The notes below the pieces were generated by a model. It was not told the DNA's origin. It was given only the letters and a program-made list of their open reading frames with translations, and searched no databases. DNA of 64,000 nucleotides from Anaerolineales bacterium. Lineage in GTDB: Bacteria > Chloroflexota > Anaerolineae > Anaerolineales > JABWBV01. Made by a program: the position numbers and the translations under genes. The stretch lies in assembly GCA_020634875.1 (NCBI GenBank), contig JACKAX010000007.1, positions 62,001-126,000 on the forward strand, written 5' to 3'. Shown here one piece after another: positions 48,777 to 57,551 of the stretch. The stretch's first letter is position 1. The number at the start of each line of letters is the position of its first letter.

Positions 48777-49566
48777 TGGGTTCCCAAGAGGAGGTTTGAA
48801 AGAGGATGGAAATTCAGCTATTTTTTTTATCGTTTTCCACATAAGGATTGTACCATACGCCGGGGATTAATTTTTTTTTAATCCCGTCAATTTTTGCGGA
48901 TGATTTTTGCAAGATTTCCGAATTGGGGAAATCCACAAAAACACGCCAACAATAATTAAATTTCCAAATCCCATGATGGGATTCCCCAAAGCAGATGAAC
49001 GGGGTACGCTTTTGGAAAATTTACGGCATTTGGGAAAAAGCCCACAGCACACACATTTTAGAAAAAGCGGCATTTTTATCGGGAATTCTCATATCGCGCC
49101 TTCGGAAAGATGTAGGGCAAGATTTCATCTTGCCACAGCAATTTACAAAATTGCGCTACATGCTCGATACCGGGCACGCATTTTCCAATAAAAGTTTGTA
49201 AAAGAAAAACTTCTGTAGGGCGAATTGGCAATTCGCGCTACATACGGATTAATCCCTTTACAACGCCTGATATGCCTGTGATCTGCGGCATTTGGCTTTT
49301 CGCTGGAATATCGCCGACGAAAAACCGAGTTTTGCCTTTCTAGCAGGATGAACCTGCTTTTAAGGAGCCTTTTCTAGCAAGGAACCACCGCTTTCAGCGA
49401 AAAAACTCGGTTTTTCAGGGGTGGTACGTCAGGTAATCCCATGAAAAACAAACATTCAATTTTTAAAGATCAATGCGGTGAGAAATCCTGGGAGGGCGGG
49501 AACCGATGAAAACTTCTTCGCGAAATTTTCAAAAAAGCCCTCCCAGGAGCACTCACACCTCACGTT
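48777..49566. other. gene-free repeat-rich region
   Basis: About 790 bp without a convincing gene. It contains GTAG palindromes (GGCAAGAT-TTC-ATCTTGCC at 49116-49134 ending in GCTACA at 49160; TGTAGGGCGAATT...GCTACA at 49214-49242) and the 98-bp element at 49319-49416. Short open frames at 48867-49073 and 48907-49191 lack ribosome sites and run through these repeats. Confidence 0.6.
49319..49416. repeat. 98-bp element with GAAAAACCGAGTTTT terminal inverted repeats
   Basis: Ends 49319-49333 and 49402-49416 are perfect 15-bp inverted repeats. The interior has two related TTTCTAGCA segments. Length nearly equals the elements at 17849 and 27178, but the end sequence differs. Confidence 0.7.
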
Positions 49567-50175
49567 TTACGCCTCAACCCGAATCGCCGTCTGGCGAACC
49601 AATTGCTCCTTGAGCGAACGTAAACCTCGAGACTTGTGTTGGCGGACCAGGTCTTCCGAAATCTGCATCGCCGCAGCAATTTCAGCCGTCCCTTCGCCAC
49701 GCACCACCCGCTCCAGCACTTGTTTGCGCCCCGCAGGGAGGGCAGACAAGCCCTGGTAGAAAAAGGCTCGTTCTTGACGATGTTCGTAAGCCGTTTCCGG
49801 CTGTTTGAAAGGCGCATCTGCCAGAGAGAACTCAACCGTTTCGAGGGGCACCGCGCCCCACTTTTGGGTACGTCGCCGGGCCTCTCGAATTTTGTTCCGA
49901 GCAATCCCTTTCACATAAGCGGTAAACGGCACGCCGGACTGGGGCTGGTAACGCCCTCGTTCAACTTCCTGGTAGGCTGTCGCCACGGCTTCTTGAAAGA
50001 TGTCATCATCAGCTTCTACAGTGTTGTTTTGCATCCGAATGAACCTTTGCAGGGCCATCGCGCCACCGGCTTGTTGCCAATCTTCCCAGGCATGTGCTCG
50101 GTCTCGTTCACAAGGGTTGCTGGCTGGCAATAAACGCTTGATCAACAATTCTTCTGTATCCAGGTGTGATCTCAT
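49567..50175 (-). CDS. ECF-like RNA polymerase sigma factor
   Basis: About 202 residues from ATG 50175, which has TTGGAGG upstream; the longer frame start at 50304 has none. Region 2 is seen in ADDDIFQEAVATAYQEVERG and the following AYVKGIARNKIREARRR. Region 4 is LSALPAGRKQVLERVVRG...AEIAAAMQISEDLVRQHKSRG. The N-terminal ~50 residues are atypical. No anti-sigma gene is adjacent. It likely directs a small stress regulon. Confidence 0.85.
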   Translation of the reverse strand: MRSHLDTEELLIKRLLPASNPCERDRAHAWEDWQQAGGAMALQRFIRMQNNTVEADDDIFQEAVATAYQEVERGRYQPQSGVPFTAYVKGIARNKIREARRRTQKWGAVPLETVEFSLADAPFKQPETAYEHRQERAFFYQGLSALPAGRKQVLERVVRGEGTAEIAAAMQISEDLVRQHKSRGLRSLKEQLVRQTAIRVEA

Positions 50176-50399
50176 AACAAACCTCCAACAGTTTGTAAAG
50201 AAAAACGGAACGAAATATTTAGTTGTTAAAGAGCGTCTCGCGAGAACGGGGGCATCCCGGAAAAGGGGAAACCCCAACCAACTGTTAATGCGCTTTCCCG
50301 TCAATTTGTGACAGGGTTTTCGCGCGGACTGAGAATTTTACTACAAAACGGTTGATTTTTTAGAAATTGATCTTAAAATTTCGCCCCCTCCCGCGGGAT

Positions 50400-51338
50400 T
50401 CACGCCCCCACTTCAGTCACCAGCGTGCGAACAGCCCCCGCAGCTTCCAACGCCTCCGCGACGTGCGCCGCGCCCTCACGCTTTACCAACGCAATCATAT
50501 TCCCTCCCCGCCCGCCCCCGGACAACTTCGCCCCCAACGCCCCTGCCCCCCGCGCAGTCTCCACCAACCGATCCAGTTCCACCGACGAAACATCCATCTC
50601 CTTCAGAAGCGCGTGATTTTCATCCATCAACGGCCCAAGCTGATCAGGATTACCTGACTCAATTTCTTGGCGGGCCTGCCGGACAATGTTCCCAACTTGA
50701 GCAAAAAGCTTGTTAAACCGATCCGTTTTCGCCTCCCAACTCTTTCGCACATCGCCTACTGTGATCGCCGTCGGGCTGGAGATGCCGGTATCTGCGATGA
50801 CGAGGGTGAAGGGCGTCGGCACAGTAAAGGTTTCGATGGGCTGGCCGCGGACAAAATAGACCGGGCGGGCGTAGGTGATAACGGTGTTATCAATGCCGGA
50901 GGGCGTGCCGTGATAGCCTTTTTCCACCTCGTAGGCGAGGGTGTTAACCTGTTCGTCGGAGAGGGAATACCCCAAAAACATCGAAAACGCGCGGATGACT
51001 GCGACCGACACCGCTGCACCCGATCCCATCCCCCCCGCGACCGGGATGGTGGACTGGATGGTGAGCTGAAAGCGCGGGGGTTCGGCGCTTCCGCACGCGG
51101 ACAGGACACCACGCAGGGCTACGGAAAGCGTGTGCGAAAGGGGTAGATCATCCACGCGGGCCTCCAGACCCACGCCGGGGGCGAGAATCCGACTGGGTTC
51201 ATGATCCCGCGCGGGTTCGATAGTCGCTTCCACGCGGACGTGGGTAACGGGTACGGCTAACGCAGGTTGTCCATAAACCACTGCGTGTTCGCCGAAGAGG
51301 ATAATTTTGCCAGGGGCAGTTGCAGAGGTGGAAAACAC
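50400..51338 (-). CDS. mevalonate kinase (GHMP family)
   Basis: Phosphorylates mevalonate in isoprenoid synthesis. About 312 residues from a GTG at 51338. The longer frame would overlap the upstream prenyltransferase by 57 bp, and the domain starts here (TAPGKIILFGEHAVVYG). ATP loop PVAGGMGSGAAVSVA and KLSGGGRGGNMIALV are the GHMP motifs. The gap to the UbiA gene is 23 bp on the same strand, suggesting a shared isoprenoid operon. Other mevalonate genes are not in the window. Confidence 0.88.
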   Translation of the reverse strand: MFSTSATAPGKIILFGEHAVVYGQPALAVPVTHVRVEATIEPARDHEPSRILAPGVGLEARVDDLPLSHTLSVALRGVLSACGSAEPPRFQLTIQSTIPVAGGMGSGAAVSVAVIRAFSMFLGYSLSDEQVNTLAYEVEKGYHGTPSGIDNTVITYARPVYFVRGQPIETFTVPTPFTLVIADTGISSPTAITVGDVRKSWEAKTDRFNKLFAQVGNIVRQARQEIESGNPDQLGPLMDENHALLKEMDVSSVELDRLVETARGAGALGAKLSGGGRGGNMIALVKREGAAHVAEALEAAGAVRTLVTEVGA

Positions 51339-51361
51339 GGAGGAAGAAAGTTCGGTATTTT

Positions 51362-52249
51362 TTATGCGGTAGGGAGAAGTGGCACGAGATAGAAGATAAT
51401 AAGAACAACTACCCCCCACAAAACGAGACAGATTTGTATGGGCCGGTCGTTGAAAAAGACTTCTTCCGGGGCGTCACCGCTGTTACCCACCTGGATGAGG
51501 TAGAGGTAACGGAAGATGGCGTAGATGACGAAGGGGATGGTGAGCATCATCACATGATCGGGGGGCAGGTTTGGGGCGGTGAAGGTGTAGAGGCTGTAGG
51601 TGACGATTGCCATCGCGGAGACGAGCAAGATCAGGTTGTCCAAAAAGGGGAGGGTATAACCTTCAAGCACCCGGCGGGTATTCGATGCACCTGTGGTGAG
51701 TTGGGAAAGTTCGGCGCGGCGTTTGCCGATACCCAGGTAGAGGGCGATGAAGGTAGTGAAAACGTATAACCAGGGAGAGAAGCGTTCGACATCAATGAGC
51801 GCAACTCCGGCCCCCACGCGGATGACATAAAAGCCAGCGAGGAAGAGAACATCCAAAAGGGCGATGTGTTTTAGCCACTTGGAATAAGCCAAGTTTGTGA
51901 CGAGATAAATGAGGCAGAGGATGAAAAAGCCAGGACTGAGGAGATATGCAGCAGGTAATGCAACGAGGAGGAAAAAGCCTGCGGCTATCCAGGCTACCTT
52001 TACGGGGAGCGCCCCCGATGCGATGGGACGGTTGCGCTTTTTGGGGTGTTGGCGGTCGGCTTCGATATCGGCAAGATCGTTGAGCAGGTAAATGATACTG
52101 GCAAGCAAACAGAAGATGCCAACCCCGGCGAGAGTGGTAAGTAAATCTGGCAGATAGCCCAGTTTTCGGTCAAATACCAGGGCTGCGAAGATGAAAACAT
52201 TTTTTGCCCACTGTTTGGGGCGCATGGCTTTGAGGAGGGCAAGGAACAT
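51362..52249 (-). CDS. UbiA family prenyltransferase, decaprenyl-phosphate phosphoribosyltransferase-like
   Basis: 295 residues from ATG 52249 with about eight membrane helices. MRPKQWAKNVFIFAALVF is the DPPR-synthase opening. N57DLADIEAD65 is the Mg-pyrophosphate site, followed by HPKKRNRPIASG. It likely joins polyprenyl phosphate to phosphoribose for arabinofuranose-type wall donors. Earlier in-frame starts (to 52447) run through a heptamer repeat and were rejected. Confidence 0.87.
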   Translation of the reverse strand: MFLALLKAMRPKQWAKNVFIFAALVFDRKLGYLPDLLTTLAGVGIFCLLASIIYLLNDLADIEADRQHPKKRNRPIASGALPVKVAWIAAGFFLLVALPAAYLLSPGFFILCLIYLVTNLAYSKWLKHIALLDVLFLAGFYVIRVGAGVALIDVERFSPWLYVFTTFIALYLGIGKRRAELSQLTTGASNTRRVLEGYTLPFLDNLILLVSAMAIVTYSLYTFTAPNLPPDHVMMLTIPFVIYAIFRYLYLIQVGNSGDAPEEVFFNDRPIQICLVLWGVVVLIIFYLVPLLPTA

Positions 52250-52271
52250 AGCAGGAATGATAAAGCGGAAA

Positions 52272-52320
52272 ACGTAGAACGTAAAGCGTAGAGTATAGAG
52301 TATAGAGTGTACTCCGTATT
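52272..52320. repeat. heptamer tandem array (ACGTAGA/GTATAGA)
   Basis: Seven consecutive 7-bp units: ACGTAGA, ACGTAAA, GCGTAGA, GTATAGA, GTATAGA, GTGTACT, CCGTATT. It lies in the gap between divergent UbiA and tlyA genes. Confidence 0.65.
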
Positions 52321-52368
52321 TCATATGAGGTGCTTTATGCAAGACGGGATACGAAATACGTTTCAAGA

Positions 52369-52374
52369 TACAAT
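52369..52374 (+). promoter_or_regulatory. -10 element (TACAAT) for leaderless tlyA
   Basis: TACAAT ends 6 nt before ATG 52381. No ribosome site is present. Confidence 0.4.
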
Positions 52375-52380
52375 ACGCAT

Positions 52381-53187
52381 ATGAGTAAAAAACGGATCGA
52401 TCTTTTGTTGGTTGAACGCGGGCTGGTGGAAAGCCGGGCATTGGCACAACGGTTGGTGATGGCCGGGCAGGTGCGGGCGAACGGGGAAGTGGTCGGCAAA
52501 CCTTCCGATGCTGTCTTGGAAACTGTGCCGATTGAGGTCGAGAGCGGCCCGCCGTTTGTCTCGCGCGGGGGGGAGAAACTGGCGGGGGCGCTAGCGGCGT
52601 TCCCAGCGCAAGTGGCGGGGAAGGTGTGTGCAGATGTGGGGGCGAGTACGGGCGGTTTTACCGATTGTTTGTTGCAAAACGGCGCGGCGAAGGTATACGC
52701 GATAGATGTGGGGCATGGAATTCTGCATTGGAAATTGCGAAATGATCCTCGCGTAGTAGTAATGGAGCGAACCAACGCGCGGCATGTGGAGCATTTGCTA
52801 GAGCCAGTGCACTTGGTGACAGTGGACGCATCGTTTATTTCTTTGAAGATTTTGTTGCCGGTGCTTCGGGCTTGGTTTGTGCCCTCAACCCCTGGCTTCC
52901 TCTCCGATGTCGGGGAGGGGGAAGTGATTGCGTTGATCAAGCCGCAGTTTGAGGCGGGGCGGAAGGAGGCGGCGCGGGGGGAAGGGGTGATTCGCGATCC
53001 GAAGGTTCACCGCGCGGTTTTGGAGGAGGTGTTGGGGTTTGCTCAGGCGGAGGGGTTTGGGGTGCGTGGCGCGATCCGTTCCCCGTTGGAGGGGCCAAAG
53101 GGGAATGTGGAATTTTTGGCGTGGTTGGGTTTTCCGGGGAAAGGGGAGGTAGATTTACAGGGTCTGATTTCCCCTATCGTTGGGTGA
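52381..53187 (+). CDS. tlyA: TlyA-type rRNA 2'-O-methyltransferase
   Basis: About 268 residues. An N-terminal S4 RNA-binding domain (KKRIDLLLVERGLVESRALA) is followed by an FtsJ-like methyltransferase domain with SRGGEKLAGAL, ADVGASTGGFTDCLL (SAM site), VDASFISLKILLPV and LIKPQFEAGR. It methylates cytidine riboses in 16S/23S rRNA in other bacteria; there the family has also been called hemolysin A. ATG 52381 was chosen by domain start and the -10 element. It is divergent from the UbiA gene. Confidence 0.92.
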   Translation: MSKKRIDLLLVERGLVESRALAQRLVMAGQVRANGEVVGKPSDAVLETVPIEVESGPPFVSRGGEKLAGALAAFPAQVAGKVCADVGASTGGFTDCLLQNGAAKVYAIDVGHGILHWKLRNDPRVVVMERTNARHVEHLLEPVHLVTVDASFISLKILLPVLRAWFVPSTPGFLSDVGEGEVIALIKPQFEAGRKEAARGEGVIRDPKVHRAVLEEVLGFAQAEGFGVRGAIRSPLEGPKGNVEFLAWLGFPGKGEVDLQGLISPIVG

Positions 53188-53199
53188 AATACCCTCATA

Positions 53200-53226
53200 A
53201 AAAAAGAACCGGCGTTAGGCCGGTTC
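53200..53226 (-). terminator. terminator overlapping the end of the 53215 gene
   Basis: On the minus strand GAACCGGC-CTAAC-GCCGGTTC runs into TTTTTT. The stop codon of the gene lies in the loop. Confidence 0.85.
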
Positions 53227-54033
53227 CAGGAGCAGGTGCAAGTCAGAGTGGAAGGAGGTCATCTGTTCATCGAGGATTTGTGATAAGAGAACGGGGGGAA
53301 ACATGGTGCGCCCCTGCAATTTTAGGGGGATAGTGGCAGCATATTCGCCCCAGGTAAGGGTTGCTGAGAGAGATGGCCAGGTATCTTTTGGGAGGGTATC
53401 AATGCCCACGGCAAGGGCAAAGTGCAATTGGTCGGGGGATATTTCTTCTTGCGTTGCTTCTAAAAAGACGTTTACAAACTTGCCCGAGATTTCGACATTT
53501 TCGCGTAACAGAACAAACCACGGGTCGTCAAGTTCTTCTTCCCCTCGGAAAGAGAGGCCTGTTTGAGGCAGGAAAATTGCGTTTAGTTGTGCAATGCTTT
53601 GTTGCCAGGTCAATTGCCAGCGGTCAGCCAGGATATTTAGGATTGGATGCGAGATAGGGAAGGCTAGAAAAGGAAGTTTTTCAAATGGGCTGGGCATTGT
53701 GGTCGTAGGTTCAGTGAGATCATCCTGTACCATGTCCATAATATCCAGAAAAGCATCTCGTAGGGCAGCCTCCTCTGTGAGCCTTTTGTAGAAAGCCGGG
53801 TACTTTTTTTGAATATCTATCCCTTGAAGGGCGTCGTTGATTACGAGAGAAAGCATTGTGTCGTCAGCCTCGGTTGCTTCCTGCGAGTGACCCTTTTCGG
53901 CAAGGAGCAGGAGTTCGTCAGCTTTGACAGGCCATATATGGGCTGTTTCCAGTTGGGTCTGATAGAACGCAAGCTTTTGGGCAAGGGTTTGACGCAGATT
54001 GTCTGGTGTGGATTTTTTTTGTTCTCTATCCAT
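53215..54033 (-). CDS. hypothetical protein downstream of a sigma factor
   Basis: 272 residues, no signal, no membrane helix, no zinc-binding HxxxCxxC motif. The N-terminal ~130 residues look helical (NLRQTLAQKLAFYQTQLE, AALRDAFLDIMDMV) and the C-terminal ~100 beta-rich (FVNVFLEATQEEISPDQLHF, TIPLKLQGRTMFPP). Family not recognised. It follows the sigma gene by 94 bp on the same strand and may be its regulator or target; this is a context guess. Confidence 0.7.
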   Translation of the reverse strand: MDREQKKSTPDNLRQTLAQKLAFYQTQLETAHIWPVKADELLLLAEKGHSQEATEADDTMLSLVINDALQGIDIQKKYPAFYKRLTEEAALRDAFLDIMDMVQDDLTEPTTTMPSPFEKLPFLAFPISHPILNILADRWQLTWQQSIAQLNAIFLPQTGLSFRGEEELDDPWFVLLRENVEISGKFVNVFLEATQEEISPDQLHFALAVGIDTLPKDTWPSLSATLTWGEYAATIPLKLQGRTMFPPVLLSQILDEQMTSFHSDLHLLLEPA

Positions 54034-54127
54034 ATTAATATGTTTACAAGGGCAAATTCTTTTATGTAAAAAGATGAAAGTTTCTCAGTTGAGGTTTTTG
54101 CATCTCAAAGTGCTAATGCAAAATCCA

Positions 54128-54874
54128 TCAAAATCTATTTTGGCGCAGAATGTTTTCGAGATCACGTCGAGCTTGTAAATGCAATTGATGGATGGCGTTG
54201 ATAGATTTATCCATCATTTGGGCAATCTCTGGGAACGAGTAATTTTCATAATAATGCAGAAGGATTACTTGTTGGCGATTTGGGCCAAGTTTTCCAATGG
54301 CATGTAAGACTTCTTGACGTGCTGCCATCTTTCGTTCGAGGTTTCGTCCGGTAGGAACGGTCGAGTCAGTCAGCGTTTCCTCAAAATCGGTCAGCGTTTG
54401 TGAAGGATGGGCAGTCATCGCCTTTAGCCGTGCAATACATACAAAGCGCAGTAATGTGTACATCCAAGGCCAAAAATCGAGATCATAGGGAAAATGAGTT
54501 GTAAATAGCCGGGAAGCCGCTTCATTTGCCGATTCTTCCGCCAGCTCCGTCGCGACCTGGGAGGGTTGCCCATACGAGACATAATAATGATAGGCTTTTT
54601 TATTTAGAACCTCACACAACTTCGTCCATTCATCATTGTCGCGCGCATCTAGTAGCTTAGAAATATAAGGATGTTGTCTTTCGTAGAACACAACAACGCG
54701 TTCAACATATTCCTCCGGTGCCATATCCCGAAAATACTCCTGGATTCGGCCGCGCTCCAGGTTCGTAAATATAATCGGGCGGAGGGCTGTGCTGAGGGCA
54801 TTTCCCCTTGCCTTCGCCCGATTTTGTAGGGCCAACTCCAAGGCGGCGTGCAAATCATCTTTGCTCAATTCCAT
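54128..54874 (-). CDS. sigma-70 family (ECF-like) RNA polymerase sigma factor
   Basis: 248 residues from ATG 54874; the frame also opens at a TTG at 54892. Region 4 is clear in LHAIGKLGPNRQQVILLHYYENYSFPEIAQMMDKSINAIHQLH (key parts LGPNRQQVILLHYYE and SINAIHQLH). Region 2 is seen in WPWMYTLLRFVCIARLKAM. The N-terminal ~110 residues are not typical of ECF factors and could be a sensing part. It is divergent from an MFS gene and upstream of the hypothetical at 53215. Confidence 0.82.
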   Translation of the reverse strand: MELSKDDLHAALELALQNRAKARGNALSTALRPIIFTNLERGRIQEYFRDMAPEEYVERVVVFYERQHPYISKLLDARDNDEWTKLCEVLNKKAYHYYVSYGQPSQVATELAEESANEAASRLFTTHFPYDLDFWPWMYTLLRFVCIARLKAMTAHPSQTLTDFEETLTDSTVPTGRNLERKMAARQEVLHAIGKLGPNRQQVILLHYYENYSFPEIAQMMDKSINAIHQLHLQARRDLENILRQNRF

Positions 54875-55031
54875 AGTTTTTATGTACTCCAAAGGCTCTA
54901 AGGAAGCAACAAGTCAAAAATTATACGACGATTTAAGCAAAACGAAACAAAAAAAACCTTTTCGGTTACAATTCCAAACCATTAAGGCGGGTCATAAGAA
55001 TGACCCCTCCATTTTTTCTTTGAGCAACTAT

Positions 55032-56342
55032 ATGTCAACCCTTGATAAGTTTTTTCGCCAGGCCCTGGTGCCGGTTCAGCATCGCCCAAATTTCATCAAT
55101 TTATATCTGGATATTGCATGGTTTGGGCTTCTTAACGCGAGTACTCTTTCGTTCATCTCGGTCTATATTGTCCGTTTAGGAGCAACGGCTTTTCAAGTGG
55201 GGCTATTAAGCGCTATCCCTGCTGTTCTAGCTATTATGCTTTCCGTCCCGACAGGGTGGTGGTTGCGAAACAGGCCTATTGATCGCACCACGTTTTGGAC
55301 CTCGTTATTATTTCGCATATTCTATGTGCTTTGGATTCCTCTGCCTTTGCTCTTTACCGAGCCTGTGCAAATCTGGTTTGTTTTGGGAGTGACTCTAGTA
55401 ATGAGCATCCCCGGCACGGCACTGGCGGTAGGGTTTAATGCCCTATTCGCCGATGTGGTGCCCCCTGAGTGGCGCGGGCAAGTGGCCGGAATTCGGAATG
55501 CCCTGCTGGCAATCACGTTTATCGCCACTTCGCTTCTATGCGGGGTCATTCTTGAACAAGTGCCTTTTCCCTTGAATTACCAAATTGTATTTGCTTTAGG
55601 GTTTGTCGGGGCATTGATGAGCAGTTATCACTTGCACAAAATTCGGCTAACCGGGGATACGCCCCTGCGCGTGGGCCGAACCCTGGGCGATCTGGCCGCG
55701 CCCGGACGGTTACGCACCCTGGGCGATGCAATTCGGCCTGGGGTGGGTTTGCGGTTCCTCACCCGTTTACGCACCTGGAAACCCCCGCGGTTCAGCACAC
55801 TGCGCGGCCCGTTCGGCCTGGTGTTGTTGATGCTGTTTGCTTTTCATCTAACACAAAATCTGGCTATCCCTCTCTTTCCCTTGTACTGGGTCGGGCGCCT
55901 GGATTTGTCTGATCAGACGTTGAGTTTGGGCAACGCGTTGTTCTATGGTTCGGTCTTTTTGGGGTCCACCCAGCTTGCCCGGCTAACTAACCGGTGGGGG
56001 CATCATAGGATAACCGCAGTTGGGGCGATGATGATGGCCCTCTACCCTGCTTTAACTGCGGCGACCCAAGGGGTTAGCCTGTTTTTATTCACTTCAGTTG
56101 TTGGCGGACTTGCGTGGTCTCTGGCGGGTGGGGCATTAGGAAATTATTTGTTAGACAAAATTCCCCCGGAAGAACGGCCTGGATATCTGGCCTGGTATAT
56201 TGTTAGCGCCAATGTGGCTGTTTTGTTAGGCTCTTTAGGCGGACCGCTATTGATGCGCCTCGCCGGATTAGTTCCAGCGTTAGTGATAATTGCAGTAGGC
56301 CGGTTGGCCAGTGCACTTGTAATCTGGCGATGGGGAAAGTAA
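55032..56342 (+). CDS. MFS transporter
   Basis: About 436 residues with 12 membrane helices. The frame is open further upstream, but ATG 55032 (MSTLDKFFRQALV) is the first after the sigma gene region and precedes the first membrane helix. MFS features include GWWLRNRPIDRTTFW after helix two and PEWRGQVAGIRNALLA. Substrate unknown. It lacks a clear ribosome site. It converges with the lipoprotein at 56406 over a shared terminator. Confidence 0.85.
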   Translation: MSTLDKFFRQALVPVQHRPNFINLYLDIAWFGLLNASTLSFISVYIVRLGATAFQVGLLSAIPAVLAIMLSVPTGWWLRNRPIDRTTFWTSLLFRIFYVLWIPLPLLFTEPVQIWFVLGVTLVMSIPGTALAVGFNALFADVVPPEWRGQVAGIRNALLAITFIATSLLCGVILEQVPFPLNYQIVFALGFVGALMSSYHLHKIRLTGDTPLRVGRTLGDLAAPGRLRTLGDAIRPGVGLRFLTRLRTWKPPRFSTLRGPFGLVLLMLFAFHLTQNLAIPLFPLYWVGRLDLSDQTLSLGNALFYGSVFLGSTQLARLTNRWGHHRITAVGAMMMALYPALTAATQGVSLFLFTSVVGGLAWSLAGGALGNYLLDKIPPEERPGYLAWYIVSANVAVLLGSLGGPLLMRLAGLVPALVIIAVGRLASALVIWRWGK

Positions 56343-56352
56343 GGATTCCAAT

Positions 56353-56386
56353 AAAAAAGCTGGACGAAAATACGTCCAGCTTTTTT
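56353..56386. terminator. bidirectional terminator
   Basis: AAAAAAGCTGGACG-AAAATA-CGTCCAGCTTTTTT, perfect 14-bp stem with A and T tails on either side, between convergent genes. Confidence 0.9.
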
Positions 56387-56405
56387 TAAGGGATACGTAT
56401 CGCGC

Positions 56406-57437
56406 TTACGCGTCGGGTGAAATTCCCCGCGCGAGGTAGATAATTTCCGTCGCGAGGGCCTGCATTTGTTGGTAGGTTTCGGGCGTGGGTTCAAGCGTTC
56501 CCATCCCATTGAAGATGAACTGTACAGTCATTTGATCAGCCGCCGCGGGATCAGCCTGGGTATACTCAAAAGAACCATATTGGCTCACAAAACCTTGCAG
56601 CGTTTGGAGTTGCGTGGCCGTCAACTGGTAACGGGTTTCTTGGCTTACGTTACAGGATTGATAAGTAGCTAATCCGCTCAAATATAGCGTCACATGGTCA
56701 CAGAACCCAGCAATGCCCCCCTGAATATCCACCTGCAAAGTAGGAACTTCCCCCATTACTGGCACAGTGGTCGCCAGCAACATCTGGCTACCATCTTTGT
56801 TGGTATGATATTCGTAGGTCTGCCCGTTCGCTTGGAGCACAATCCGGTAGCCAGGGGTAATGACCGTGATGCAGGCAATGTCTGTCAGGTTAACACCCAA
56901 ACATCCATCAGGCCAATCTACCGCGTCCATGCTAACGAGAGAAATTGATGCTTCGGCAATACCAAGTTGTTGGGCAAGCGCGGTACGAGCCAATTCTTCA
57001 ACTGTAGAATCCGCAACGGGGAAAACAGGCGCAGCCGCGAGCAGTACACTACCATCCAAGTTTGAACGATATTCATAAGTTTGACCGTTGGCCTCCAAAA
57101 GAATACGATACCCTGGAACAATAACATCTGTGCAAGCAACGCCTTTTTCATTAACTTCCAAACAGCCATTCCGCCAGTCTACAGCCTCTAGACTTTGAAC
57201 GGTAATGCTGTCTACAGAAATCCCCAATTGGGACGCGAGCGCTTGACGGGCTAGTTCTTCAACAGGGTTGGAGACAACGGGATTTTCGGTTGCCGAGAGT
57301 TCAGGGAGGGGTTGTGTGGGTGCTTCCGTGGCCTGTGGTGTTTCTGTTGAGGAGGCGGCAGGCAAAGTAGCACAAGCAGTCACACCCAAGACGATTAGAC
57401 TCACTAAGATAAGGAAACGGAAAGTAGAGGTTTTCAT
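56406..57437 (-). CDS. lipoprotein with a duplicated ~86-residue domain
   Basis: 343 residues. Lipobox GVTAC, then a Thr/Pro linker. Two copies of a ~80-residue domain follow (about 58-135 and 145-220). Each has ELARxALAxQLGI, AVDWxxGCLxVN, ACxxVIxPGYRIxLxANGQTYEY and a pair of Cys that may be bridged. A different C-terminal domain (~225-343) has two Cys. The family is not recognised. AAAAGGAG precedes the ATG. A membrane-attached, disulfide-bonded surface protein is likely. Confidence 0.82.
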   Translation of the reverse strand: MKTSTFRFLILVSLIVLGVTACATLPAASSTETPQATEAPTQPLPELSATENPVVSNPVEELARQALASQLGISVDSITVQSLEAVDWRNGCLEVNEKGVACTDVIVPGYRILLEANGQTYEYRSNLDGSVLLAAAPVFPVADSTVEELARTALAQQLGIAEASISLVSMDAVDWPDGCLGVNLTDIACITVITPGYRIVLQANGQTYEYHTNKDGSQMLLATTVPVMGEVPTLQVDIQGGIAGFCDHVTLYLSGLATYQSCNVSQETRYQLTATQLQTLQGFVSQYGSFEYTQADPAAADQMTVQFIFNGMGTLEPTPETYQQMQALATEIIYLARGISPDA

Positions 57438-57459
57438 GGGTTCTCCTTTTCTAAAAACA

Positions 57460-57483
57460 AGACAGCCCTGAAAGGCTGTCTTT
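57460..57483 (-). terminator. terminator of the ABC permease gene
   Basis: AAGACAGCC-CTGAAA-GGCTGTCTT. On the minus strand it is followed by GTTTTTAG. Confidence 0.7.
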
Positions 57484-57551
57484 AATTTTTGGGGTAGTAG
57501 TATTTAGACGCAAATATTAGGTAGGGGGTTCCCACGAGGGGGAAAAATCTA

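Noticed and set aside
48867..49191. Overlapping short ORFs in the 48.8-49.2 kb gap
   Set aside because: No ribosome sites, both strands open by chance in an AT-rich repeat region.
43696..52320. CRISPR array
   Set aside because: The tandem repeats are 7-9 bp units without unique ~30-bp spacers, and no cas genes are present.
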